Assembly: GCA_902560815.1 (NCBI GenBank)
Contig: CACENP010000001.1
Coordinates: 49,839 to 113,838 of the forward strand
From: an uncultured Pelagibacteraceae bacterium
Lineage (GTDB): Bacteria > Pseudomonadota > Alphaproteobacteria > Pelagibacterales > Pelagibacteraceae
DNA length: 64,000 nucleotides
Direction: 5' to 3'
In this document: positions 9,395 to 17,345 of the stretch, in pieces
Position numbering within the stretch: position 1 is the first letter of the stretch
Layout of the letters: the number at the start of each line of letters is the position of its first letter
Program-made: the position numbers and the translations under genes
Notes under the pieces: model-generated
Told to the model about the DNA's origin: nothing
The model's input: the letters and a program-made list of their open reading frames with translations, nothing else
Database searches by the model: none

Positions 9395-11114
9395 AGACTT
9401 AAATACTAAAGCTACAAAAGATTTCGAACAGCTCCTAAATTCACAATTATCAAAAATAAAAATAGAAGAAGGCAAAATTATTGATGGCACTGTAACGAAA
9501 ATAACAAGTAAATTTGTTTTCTTATTTGTAGAAGGATTAAAATCTGAACCCGTTTTAGACATAAATGAGCTAAAAACTTTGAATATAAATGATAAACTCA
9601 AAGTTGGCTCGAAAATTCCTGTTTATTTAGAAAAAATTGAAGATAGAAATGGAGATGTCGTAGTTTCAGTAACAAAGGCACAAAAAATTAAGCAATGGCG
9701 TCAACTTGAAAAAGCATTTGAAAAAAATGAGCCAATAATTGGTAAAATCACATCAAAATGTAAAGGAGGAGTAATTGTAGAACATGTGGATACCGGATCT
9801 TTAATGTTCTGCCCTGGATCACAAATTTCAGATAAACCTTTAAAAGATATATCTCATTTAATGAATGAACCTCAAAAATTTGCTCTAATTAAATTAGATA
9901 AAATTAGAGGAAATGCTTGTGTTTCTAGACGACAAATAATTTCATCAAATAGAAAAGAAGATAAAGCTAAAATAATCGAAAAGTATAAAGTTGGCGATAT
10001 TATTAAAGATGCAGTAGTAAAAGGATATAGTTCTTTTGGCTGTTTCTTCGGTGTAAACAACGGCGAGCTTGATGTCTTGGTTCACCTTCAAGAAATTTCT
10101 TATTCAAGAATAAATCACCCCGATGAAATATTTAATATTGGAGAAAAACATGATTTGTTAGTGATAACTGTGGATAAAGAAAAATTACAAGTAGGTTGTT
10201 CAATTAAACAACTTTCTCCAGATCCATTTGAACATATTTCAAATTACGAGTTAAATAAATTATATAAAGTAAAAGTTGTCAAGATCACCGACTACGGCTG
10301 CTTCTGCGAATTAGAGCCCGGGTTAAGTACACTACTTCATTCAAGTGAGTTGAGTTGGACAAAAAAAAATGTAAGTGCAAAAAAGATGTTTAAAGTTGGA
10401 GATGTTATTGACTGCGTCATTACTGAAATTGATAAAGATAAGAGAAGAGTTGCAATATCACATAGACTTACAAAAGAGAATCCATATGAATTATTAGAAA
10501 AAAAATATCCTGTTGGATCAGAAATTATTGGAAAAATATCAAGTATCAATGAATATGCAATTTATGTTAATATTGAAGAATTGGATATTGATGTTTTTTT
10601 ACATTCTAATGATCTCTCTTATACTGAAAATCCTGAAGAAGAATTAAAGAAATATAAAAAAGGCGATGAAATAAAAGCTAAAGTTTTAGAAATAAAAAAA
10701 GAGGAACAAAAAGTGAGGGTTGGACTTAAACAAACTCTTGAAGATCCTTTTGATTATTTTAAAACAAAAAAAATCAACGATATAATAACTGTAAAAGTTA
10801 TATCGTCAGATGGTAGAGGATTGCTTGTTAAGCCTGAAGGATCAAATTTAGAAATATTAATTAAAAAATCACAAATAGCAATAAACTCAGCTGATGCAAG
10901 GCCTTCTAGATTTGTTGGAGGAGAAAGGATCGATGCTGCAATTTCTGATCTAAATAAAGAAAAAAGAAAAGTATCAATTAGTATAAAATTGCTTGAGGAA
11001 CTGCAAAACAAAGAGGCTGTATCAAAATTTTCTTCACCACTTTCAGGAAAAAATTTACCATTTTCATCACTTTCTGATAAACTAAAGAAAAATAAAGATA
11101 ATAATGAAGAATAG
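9381..11114 (+). CDS. rpsA: 30S ribosomal protein S1
   Basis: RNA-binding ribosomal protein of 577 aa that helps mRNAs dock on the 30S subunit; important where Shine-Dalgarno sequences are weak, as in much of this window. Six S1/OB repeats can be traced from about residue 26 to 535; a typical repeat reads VKGYSSFGCFFGVNNGELDV or VKITDYGCFCELEPGLSTLL followed by HSSELSW. Length matches the alphaproteobacterial protein. It overlaps cmk by 14 bases and is followed by ihfB after 6 bases. Confidence 0.96.
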   Translation: MEIYKDLNTKATKDFEQLLNSQLSKIKIEEGKIIDGTVTKITSKFVFLFVEGLKSEPVLDINELKTLNINDKLKVGSKIPVYLEKIEDRNGDVVVSVTKAQKIKQWRQLEKAFEKNEPIIGKITSKCKGGVIVEHVDTGSLMFCPGSQISDKPLKDISHLMNEPQKFALIKLDKIRGNACVSRRQIISSNRKEDKAKIIEKYKVGDIIKDAVVKGYSSFGCFFGVNNGELDVLVHLQEISYSRINHPDEIFNIGEKHDLLVITVDKEKLQVGCSIKQLSPDPFEHISNYELNKLYKVKVVKITDYGCFCELEPGLSTLLHSSELSWTKKNVSAKKMFKVGDVIDCVITEIDKDKRRVAISHRLTKENPYELLEKKYPVGSEIIGKISSINEYAIYVNIEELDIDVFLHSNDLSYTENPEEELKKYKKGDEIKAKVLEIKKEEQKVRVGLKQTLEDPFDYFKTKKINDIITVKVISSDGRGLLVKPEGSNLEILIKKSQIAINSADARPSRFVGGERIDAAISDLNKEKRKVSISIKLLEELQNKEAVSKFSSPLSGKNLPFSSLSDKLKKNKDNNEE

Positions 11115-11120
11115 AACAAC

Positions 11121-11411
11121 TTGGCAGTAGTTAAATCAAAAATACTAAATAACTTATCTGATAATTGGCCAAATTTTTTAAAAAAAGACTTATCTAAACT
11201 TGTAGATATAATCCTTATTCAAATACAACAATCTCTAGAACGGAATGAAAGAGTGGAATTAAGAGATATATTCACTTTAGAAAGTAGAATTCAAAAACCA
11301 AGAACATCTAGAAATCCAAAAACTAATGAAATAGTGAAAGTACCTGAAAAAAAAACAGTGCATTTCAAAATGTCAAAAAAATGGTTTAAAGATATAAATA
11401 ATAATGAATAA
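11121..11411 (+). CDS. ihfB: Integration host factor beta subunit
   Basis: DNA-bending nucleoid protein of 96 aa from the HU/IHF family. It has the N-terminal helices (KSKILNNLSDNWPNFLKKDL), the beta-saddle VELRDIFTLESR, and the arm with the intercalating proline in RNPKTNE. The position straight after rpsA is the classical ihfB position, which favours ihfB over hup. The start is TTG, 6 bases after the rpsA stop; no in-frame ATG fits. Its end overlaps pyrF by 8 bases. Confidence 0.9.
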   Translation: MAVVKSKILNNLSDNWPNFLKKDLSKLVDIILIQIQQSLERNERVELRDIFTLESRIQKPRTSRNPKTNEIVKVPEKKTVHFKMSKKWFKDINNNE

Positions 11412-12063
11412 AAAAATATTTATTGCACTAGATACTAATAAAATTTCCAAAGCGAAAAAAATAATTAAAGAAACTCAAACAAATAGAATAAAAATTGGCT
11501 ATAAATTTGGTTTGGAATTCATTCTAAGTAAAAATGGAAGAAATTTTATCTCAAAGTTAAAAAATAAGATTACCTTCATTGATATCAAAGCAAATGATAT
11601 TCCGAATACAATGAAATCTGCAATTAATTCTTTAAAAGATCTGAAAATTAATTACCTAACTGTTCATATAAGTTCTGGATTAGATGCATTAAGAGCGGTT
11701 AAGAAAGTTTCTGGTAAAATAAAAATTGTTGGCGTTACAACTTTAACTTCTTTGGATAATAAAAACCTTAAAGAAATTGGGTACAACAAGTCTGTTAAAA
11801 ATTTAATAATCCATCAAGCTAAATTAGCGAAAAAAGCAAAATTAGATGCCATAGTATGCAGTCCTAATGAAGTAAAGTATGTTAGAAAATTTTTTAAAAA
11901 AGAAATTATTACACCTGGAGTTAGATTTGACAAAAATAAACAAGACCAAAAAAGAATAATGCACCCAAGCAAAATTAAATCTGATTGGCTAGTATGTGGT
12001 CGTATTATTACAAAAGGTAATATTAAAAATAATTTGAAAAAGTTAATTCAGTATTTAAATTAG
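11404..12063 (+). CDS. pyrF: Orotidine 5'-phosphate decarboxylase
   Basis: Last step of UMP synthesis. The 219 aa TIM-barrel protein keeps the catalytic D-x-K-x-x-D array in FIDIKANDIPNT (about 58-69), the N-terminal IALDTNK substrate strand, TPGVRFDKNKQDQKR, and the phosphate-binding CGRIITKGN near the C-terminus. It overlaps ihfB by 8 bases and is followed 4 bases later by trpF. Unlike its downstream trp neighbours, all of its active-site motifs look canonical. Confidence 0.92.
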   Translation: MNKKIFIALDTNKISKAKKIIKETQTNRIKIGYKFGLEFILSKNGRNFISKLKNKITFIDIKANDIPNTMKSAINSLKDLKINYLTVHISSGLDALRAVKKVSGKIKIVGVTTLTSLDNKNLKEIGYNKSVKNLIIHQAKLAKKAKLDAIVCSPNEVKYVRKFFKKEIITPGVRFDKNKQDQKRIMHPSKIKSDWLVCGRIITKGNIKNNLKKLIQYLN

Positions 12064-12067
12064 AATA

Positions 12068-12691
12068 ATGATTATTAAATGCTGTGGTCTTAATCCATCT
12101 AGAGATGTTCAAGTATGTTTAGATTTAAAAGTAAATTTTCTTGGATTTATTTTCTATGAAAAATCTCCAAGAAGTATTAAAATTTCTGATTTGGATGTAC
12201 TAAAAAACTATAATAGAAAAAATTCTTTATTTACCGCTGTAACTGTTAATGCAAGTAATGATTTGATTGATCAAATTATTTTCAAAAATATACAGTGTAT
12301 ACAATTGCATGGGTCTGAAACAAATCAAAGAATTATAGAAATAAAACAACGATCTAAATTAAAAGTAATAAAAACAATCCAGGTCAAAGATGAGACAGAT
12401 ATTGGTTTATATAAAAAATACAGTGATGCAGATTATATATTGCATGACACACCTAGCATGGAGGGTTCAATTAAATTTCCTACAGATTTAATTCATAAAC
12501 TTCCTAAAAAAGAAAATTTTGCTGTTGCAGGATCAATTTCGGAAAGCACTATAGACAATATTGCAAAATTAGGCGTTAAGTTTTGTGATTTATCCTCTAA
12601 ACTTGAGACTAAATTAGGTATAAAAGATCATAAAAAAATAAAAAAATTTATGGATAAAGTAAAAAAGATAAATGAAAATACCTCCTTTTAA
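12068..12691 (+). CDS. trpF: Phosphoribosylanthranilate isomerase-like protein (TrpF), divergent
   Basis: By position and overall pattern this is TrpF: KCCGLNPSRDV at the N-terminus (catalytic Cys of KICG), GFIFYEKSPRS, CIQLHGSE, the HDTP aspartate, and GIKDHKKIKKF at the end; 207 aa is the normal length. Several motifs that are nearly invariant in PRAI are changed: the GGTGK phosphate loop reads EGSIK, AGGL reads AGSIS, and DVSSGVE reads DLSSKLE. Either this is a fast-evolving TrpF or an isomerase for a different substrate. It overlaps trpB by 20 bases. Confidence 0.72.
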   Translation: MIIKCCGLNPSRDVQVCLDLKVNFLGFIFYEKSPRSIKISDLDVLKNYNRKNSLFTAVTVNASNDLIDQIIFKNIQCIQLHGSETNQRIIEIKQRSKLKVIKTIQVKDETDIGLYKKYSDADYILHDTPSMEGSIKFPTDLIHKLPKKENFAVAGSISESTIDNIAKLGVKFCDLSSKLETKLGIKDHKKIKKFMDKVKKINENTSF

Positions 12692-13916
12692 AGAAATAAA
12701 CCCTCCTAACAAAAATGGTTATTGGATTAACCATAAGACAAAGGAAACTTATGGTGGTCAATATATATCGCCTCTGCTGATTCCTAATCTGCAAAAAGTA
12801 GAAAAATGTTTTGAAAAAGCAATTAATGATAAAAAATTCATGAGGGAACTAGAAGAAAAACTGCTAACTTTTATTGGGGTTAATACTCCTATTCTTCGAA
12901 GCACTGAACTAGAAAATCTTATAGGAGGTCAAAAGAAAGTTGGAAAAATTTATCTTAAAAGAACTGATCTTCATCACGACTCGAGTCATAAACCTGTAAA
13001 TAGTTTTTCTTCATGTTATATGGCAAAACATATTTTCAAGGCCAAAAAAATAATTTGTGAAACTGGGGCTTCAATGCATTCAAGATCTGTGGCGGCTGCA
13101 TGCGCAATGCTAAAGATGGATTGCGAAGTTCATATTGGTGCAGTGGACGCTGAAAAGGTTAGTTTAAATAAAGATATCAGCGAACTATATGGTGCAAAGA
13201 TTGTAGTTGTTAATGAATCAACAAAGAGCTTGTTACCAGCTATGGCAAGCGCACTTCGCAGCTGGCAAAGTAATCCAGATGCCATGTATGTGGTTGGATC
13301 TGTTGCGGGCCCATCACCATATCCTCGGATGGTTAGAACTTGGGCAAGTGTGATTGGAAGAATTGCAAAACAACAATTTAAACAAATGACTGGTAAGGTT
13401 CCTTCTACTCTATTTTGTGTATGTGGAGGTGGTTCTAATCTTATGTCAATGGCTTATCCTTTGTTAAAAGATAAAACAGAAATTTTTGCAGTTGAAAGTG
13501 GTGGTGAAGGAATTCATACAGGAAGACACGGTGCAACAATACTTGGTGGTAGTAAAATGGGTATACTACTAGGATTCAAATCAAAAGTTGTAATGAAATC
13601 TGCACAAATTGCAGAGTCACTAACCGAGGCGTCAGGACTTGATTTTGCAGCTGTTGGCCCAGAAGTTGCATACTTAAATGATATAGGAAGAATTAAGTTT
13701 CGTTCAACAACAGATATTGAAGCAAAAAAAACATTCTTAATGTGTTGTGAAAAATTAGGAATAGTCCCAGCAATTGAAGCCTGCTACGTAATAAATGCAG
13801 CATTAAAAGAAATAAAGAAAAGAAAGAACCCAAGAGAAAATCATTTAATTCATTTATGTGGATCAGGAGAAAGTAACGTTGCCAGAATGATAAAATTTAA
13901 AAGGGAAAATGAATAA
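12672..13916 (+). CDS. trpB: Tryptophan synthase beta-like PLP enzyme (TrpB), divergent
   Basis: Fold-type II PLP enzyme of 414 aa. The cofactor site is kept: the lysine in SSHKPVN, CGGGSN for the phosphate, and the catalytic glutamate in CETGAS. It also keeps ESGGEGIHTGRHGA and SGLDFAAVGPEVAYL, which are TrpB-specific. However, the usual HGGAHKTN reads HDSSHKPVN, GAGQHG reads GASMHS, and SGRGDKD near the C-terminus reads CGSGESN. The GAGQHG loop holds the aminoacrylate carboxylate, so substrate handling may differ. It sits in the standard trpF-trpB-trpA-accD order and overlaps both neighbours. Confidence 0.78.
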   Translation: MKIPPFKEINPPNKNGYWINHKTKETYGGQYISPLLIPNLQKVEKCFEKAINDKKFMRELEEKLLTFIGVNTPILRSTELENLIGGQKKVGKIYLKRTDLHHDSSHKPVNSFSSCYMAKHIFKAKKIICETGASMHSRSVAAACAMLKMDCEVHIGAVDAEKVSLNKDISELYGAKIVVVNESTKSLLPAMASALRSWQSNPDAMYVVGSVAGPSPYPRMVRTWASVIGRIAKQQFKQMTGKVPSTLFCVCGGGSNLMSMAYPLLKDKTEIFAVESGGEGIHTGRHGATILGGSKMGILLGFKSKVVMKSAQIAESLTEASGLDFAAVGPEVAYLNDIGRIKFRSTTDIEAKKTFLMCCEKLGIVPAIEACYVINAALKEIKKRKNPRENHLIHLCGSGESNVARMIKFKRENE

Positions 13917-14718
13917 AAACTTTCAAGAAATGTTTGCTAAAGCAAAACAAGAAAAAAGAGGGTCTTTAATAGGTTTTGCAACAGGAATGGACCCTAATTA
14001 TAAAACTTCAAAGAAAATATTAATTGAAATGTCAAAACATTGTGGGGCTGTCGAGGTGGGCATTCCTTTTAATACTAGCACGTCAGACTCAGCTACAATT
14101 ATGGATGCAAATATGCGCGCTATAAAATCAGGCGCAAATACTGAAAAAATTTTCAAACTTATAAAAGAAGTAAAATCTGAAATTAAAAATAATGTCCCTT
14201 TTTTAATCATGACTTATATGAATCCAGTCTACAGATACTCAATTAAAAAATTTGCAAAAAAATGCAAAACTTCAAATGTAGATGGGCTAATTATAGTTGA
14301 TAGCAACAATAATTCCCCTGAGGATAAAGAACTTTCAAGAGAACTTAAAAAAATTAATGTTGCTTATGTTAAATTAGTAGCCCCAACTAATGATGAAGCA
14401 TTTATTAAAGAGACTTTAAAAAAATGTAGTTCTTGGATTTATGTTGTCTCATATGCGGGTCTGACTGGGTCAAAACAGGTAAACTTGGGAAATGTAAAAA
14501 AAATAAGTAAACTAATTAGAAAAAACTCAAAAATACCAATTGGAGTAGGATTTGGAATTCGTACAAAATCAGATGTATCTAAAGTAATTAAAATAGCTGA
14601 TGCAACAATAGTTGGCTCTGGTATAGTTGATATAGTTGGAAAAAACATTAAAAATCATAATTTGACCAAAAAAATTGGTTCTTATTTAAAAAATTTAAAA
14701 AAAGGATTAAACAAATAA
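13909..14718 (+). CDS. trpA: Tryptophan synthase alpha-like protein (TrpA), divergent
   Basis: TIM-barrel protein of 269 aa. The catalytic glutamate survives in VEVGIPF and the catalytic aspartate in the following TSDSATI, but the highly conserved FSDPxADGPxIQ segment reads FNTSTSDSATIM. Phosphate-site elements LTGSKQ, GFGIRT and VGSGIVDIV are present. Together with TrpB it would form the alpha-beta complex; the parallel changes in both subunits suggest co-evolution. It overlaps trpB by 8 bases and precedes accD by 2 bases. Confidence 0.78.
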   Translation: MNKNFQEMFAKAKQEKRGSLIGFATGMDPNYKTSKKILIEMSKHCGAVEVGIPFNTSTSDSATIMDANMRAIKSGANTEKIFKLIKEVKSEIKNNVPFLIMTYMNPVYRYSIKKFAKKCKTSNVDGLIIVDSNNNSPEDKELSRELKKINVAYVKLVAPTNDEAFIKETLKKCSSWIYVVSYAGLTGSKQVNLGNVKKISKLIRKNSKIPIGVGFGIRTKSDVSKVIKIADATIVGSGIVDIVGKNIKNHNLTKKIGSYLKNLKKGLNK

Positions 14719-14720
14719 AT

Positions 14721-15695
14721 ATGAATTGGTTGACTCGTATTAAAACTTTAGGTGATAAAATTAAAAGAAACTTTAGAAAAAAGTTTCCATCAAAAGAAGA
14801 GATTGAAAATTCTAAGTGGCAAGCAAAAAATTGTTGTAATTCTGGACCAATCTTAAAAGAAGATTTACAAAAAAATTATTATCAATGTACTAATTGTTTT
14901 ACTACTTTCCCTTTGCCTCCATCTGAAAGATTTACTTATATGTACATCAATAATAATTATGAAATTTTAGATACACCGATAATTGAGGATCCTAGCTTAC
15001 TTACTTGGGAAGATGCATCAGGCAAGTATAAAGATAAATTGGCGAAAACTAGAAAAAGAACAGGTTTAAATTCTGCAATTTCTGTAGCTTATGGAAAACT
15101 AACTGAAAATATCAATGCAGTTGTTGTTGCATCTGATTGGAGATATTTTGGTTCTAGCATTGGGCCAGATGAAGGTGAAAGTATTTTATATGCATGTCAA
15201 AAAAGTCTTGAAACAGAATCACCATTAATAATATTTGCTCAGGGAGGAGGCATGAGAATGCAATTACCTTCCGCTGTAAGTCTTATGCAAATGCCAAGAA
15301 CAGTTTTGGGACTATCTGAAGTTAAAAAAAAAGGAATACCAGTAATTGTTGTTGTAGATTCTGTAGTTGCGGGTGGCATTACAGCTTCCTATGCTGCTAC
15401 CGGCGATTTTTTATTTTTTGAAGGTAAAAAAACTAAATGGATGTTTGCGGGGCCTCGGGTAGCTGCGAACGCTTCCAATACTGAACCACCTGAAGATTTT
15501 TTAGAAGGAGGTTGGGCTATGTCTCATGGACATGGTGATCATATGATAGAACAAAGAAAAGATACGAAGGATTTTTTAGTAAAATTTTTAAATATTATCT
15601 TAAAAAAAGATCAATCTTCCATTATAGGTGAAGAGAATACAGATAATATTAATGAAACTACAAACCTTAATAAACAAACTAGAGAAGCATCATAA
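14721..15695 (+). CDS. accD: Acetyl-CoA carboxylase carboxyltransferase subunit beta
   Basis: Carboxyltransferase beta subunit for malonyl-CoA synthesis (324 aa). The N-terminal segment has cysteines at NCCNSG and CTNC (about 33-60), a form of the family zinc-binding region, then the crotonase-like core with FAQGGGMRMQ, VVDSVVAGGITASYA and the GPRVAAN oxyanion region. The C-terminal tail after about residue 300 is extra and overlaps the start of folC by 44 bases. The trpA-accD-folC order is conserved in Alphaproteobacteria. Confidence 0.93.
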   Translation: MNWLTRIKTLGDKIKRNFRKKFPSKEEIENSKWQAKNCCNSGPILKEDLQKNYYQCTNCFTTFPLPPSERFTYMYINNNYEILDTPIIEDPSLLTWEDASGKYKDKLAKTRKRTGLNSAISVAYGKLTENINAVVVASDWRYFGSSIGPDEGESILYACQKSLETESPLIIFAQGGGMRMQLPSAVSLMQMPRTVLGLSEVKKKGIPVIVVVDSVVAGGITASYAATGDFLFFEGKKTKWMFAGPRVAANASNTEPPEDFLEGGWAMSHGHGDHMIEQRKDTKDFLVKFLNIILKKDQSSIIGEENTDNINETTNLNKQTREAS

Positions 15696-16914
15696 GCGCA
15701 AAATAGATCTATCTTTAGAGAGGACCTATAATCTACTTAAAAAATTAGGTAATCCACAAGATAAACTTAAAAATGTAGTTACTGTAGTTGGCACAAATTC
15801 TAAAGCTAGCATGTGCTACAGTTTAAAATCTATTTTAAATCAAGCTGGATATAACTGTAATATGTATACCTCTCCTCATCTGCAATCTTATACAGAACGC
15901 TTTGTATTTAATGACCAAGAAATAAGTGAAGAAAACCTCATCGAATTACTTAATGATGTTGAAAAAGTTTTGGGAGATGACAAGGCCAGTTTGTTTGAAA
16001 TACTAACATGTGCTTTTATAAAATATGCTGAACAGTATAAAGATTCAATTTCGATACTGGAGCACGGTTTGTTCCAAAAATACGATAGCGTAAACTGTTT
16101 TAAATCAAATTTATGTACACTTTTAGGATTTATAGGTATCGATCATCTCCAATGGCTTAAGGACAAAACAATAGATGGTGTCATTCATGAAAAAACTGCC
16201 AAATTATTAAATTCTAATATATTTATTAATAAACAAGATAATCAAGAAATAACAAAAAAAATTGAAAAAGCTTTAATTAATAATACATCTAATAAATATT
16301 TTTTTGGAAGAGATTTTAATATATCTAAATCAGAAAATAGCTTTATTCATTATCAGGATGAATTAGGTGAAGTATTACTTCCAGAACCAAATCTTTTGGG
16401 TGATCATCAGTTAGGAAATATTAGCACCTCTATTGCAGCAGCTAGAAAAATATTTAATGTTAAAGATGATCATTTAAAAAAAGGTGTTGCTAAAATTGAA
16501 CTTAAAGGTCGTCTTGAAGAAATAAATTCTGGAAAACTAAAAGATATTATAGGAAAAAATAGATTAATAATCGATGGAGGCCACAACGTAGGAGCTAGTC
16601 TATCGATAGCTAATTGGATTAAAACACAAAATCAAGATGTACACTTAATTTGTGGGATGTTGAAAGATAAATCTCATAGAGAATTTATTAAATCTTTTGA
16701 AAATATAGTTAAATCAATAACCTTAATTGATATTCCAAATCAAGATTCAATATCTAAGGAAGAATTTAAAGAAAAACTAAATGGAATTAATATAAAAATT
16801 AATTTAGCTGAAAGTATTGAAGAAAGTATTAAATCTATATCTAAATTTCAAAACTCAATTGGCCTTTGTATAGGTTCACTTTATCTAGTTGGAGAAATTT
16901 TAAATAAAAATTAA
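15652..16914 (+). CDS. folC: Folylpolyglutamate synthase / dihydrofolate synthase
   Basis: Mur-ligase-fold enzyme that adds glutamate to folates. I place the start at the ATG at 15652 (MKLQTLINKLEKHHKRK), because family members begin just before the IDLSLERTYNLLKKLGNP pattern; an ATG 24 bases upstream in the same frame is possible but adds only untypical residues. Motifs are VGTNSKAS at the P-loop (the usual GTNGKGS is slightly changed), YTSPHLQSYTERF, DHLQWL, and the C-terminal domain with IIDGGHNVGAS. About 420 aa, normal length. It converges with trxA; the two stop codons overlap. Confidence 0.9.
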   Translation: MKLQTLINKLEKHHKRKIDLSLERTYNLLKKLGNPQDKLKNVVTVVGTNSKASMCYSLKSILNQAGYNCNMYTSPHLQSYTERFVFNDQEISEENLIELLNDVEKVLGDDKASLFEILTCAFIKYAEQYKDSISILEHGLFQKYDSVNCFKSNLCTLLGFIGIDHLQWLKDKTIDGVIHEKTAKLLNSNIFINKQDNQEITKKIEKALINNTSNKYFFGRDFNISKSENSFIHYQDELGEVLLPEPNLLGDHQLGNISTSIAAARKIFNVKDDHLKKGVAKIELKGRLEEINSGKLKDIIGKNRLIIDGGHNVGASLSIANWIKTQNQDVHLICGMLKDKSHREFIKSFENIVKSITLIDIPNQDSISKEEFKEKLNGINIKINLAESIEESIKSISKFQNSIGLCIGSLYLVGEILNKN

Positions 16915-17279
16915 ATATTTGATTTAAGCCAAGCCACCAGGTCAGACTGATTTGTCATTCCAACCTTAGTATCTTTAAGTTCACCATTAACCACAAGAAT
17001 CGTAGTTGGTATTCCCCTTACTCTATTTGTTAGGCGACTAGTCCCCCCTTTCAAAAGAAAGGGGGGCTAGCGCCCAAATTTCGTGGGCACATTTGGGTGC
17101 TGGTCGATGTCCATTGCGCCAAAATCAACATCGGTCATCTCATTTGAGACTTTCTCCACTATCGGAGTATAAGCTTTACAAGGTCCGCACCATGTGGCTT
17201 CAAATTTCAAGCAAAATGGTTTTGAATTCTTTAAAACTTTTTCTTCAAAGTTTTCATCGGTTATTTCTACAATAGCCAT
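16911..17279 (-). CDS. trxA: Thioredoxin, interrupted by a 51-base hairpin insertion
   Basis: The first 68 codons encode a thioredoxin N-terminus with the active site WCGPC at about 30-34 and DIDQHPNVPTKF. The frame then meets TAG two codons after a GGG glycine codon. Omitting bases 17023-17073 rejoins KF-G-VRGIPT, restoring the cis-proline loop, and the frame runs on to TAA at 16911-16913 for a complete 105-residue thioredoxin, the normal size. The insertion is a multiple of three, so frame is unchanged, but it contains the stop. The synteny folC-trxA is standard. It is either matured by RNA removal, bypassed in translation, or broken; the reading frames on both sides show no decay. Confidence 0.85.
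17023..17073 (-). repeat. Hairpin insertion element copy 1 (in trxA)
   Basis: Insertion of 51 bases read in the sense of trxA. It starts after the GG of a glycine codon and ends before the A that completes GGA. The order is GCG, CTAG, CCCCCCTTTC, loop TTTT, GAAAGGGGGG, A, CTAG, T, CGCC, then an AT-rich tail ending CAAATAG. The long arms pair perfectly for 10 bp, CTAG pairs with CTAG, and GGCG with CGCC. The tail CAAAT is also complementary to ATTTG at the end of the upstream exon. Borders can shift by one base because of the repeated G. It shares layout and sequence with the copies at 18484-18533 and 32112-32164. Confidence 0.8.
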
Positions 17280-17345
17280 AGAACTTTTATATAATTTTAT
17301 TTTAGTAATTCAACACCTAAAAAAAAAATAATCAAATTATCCACA

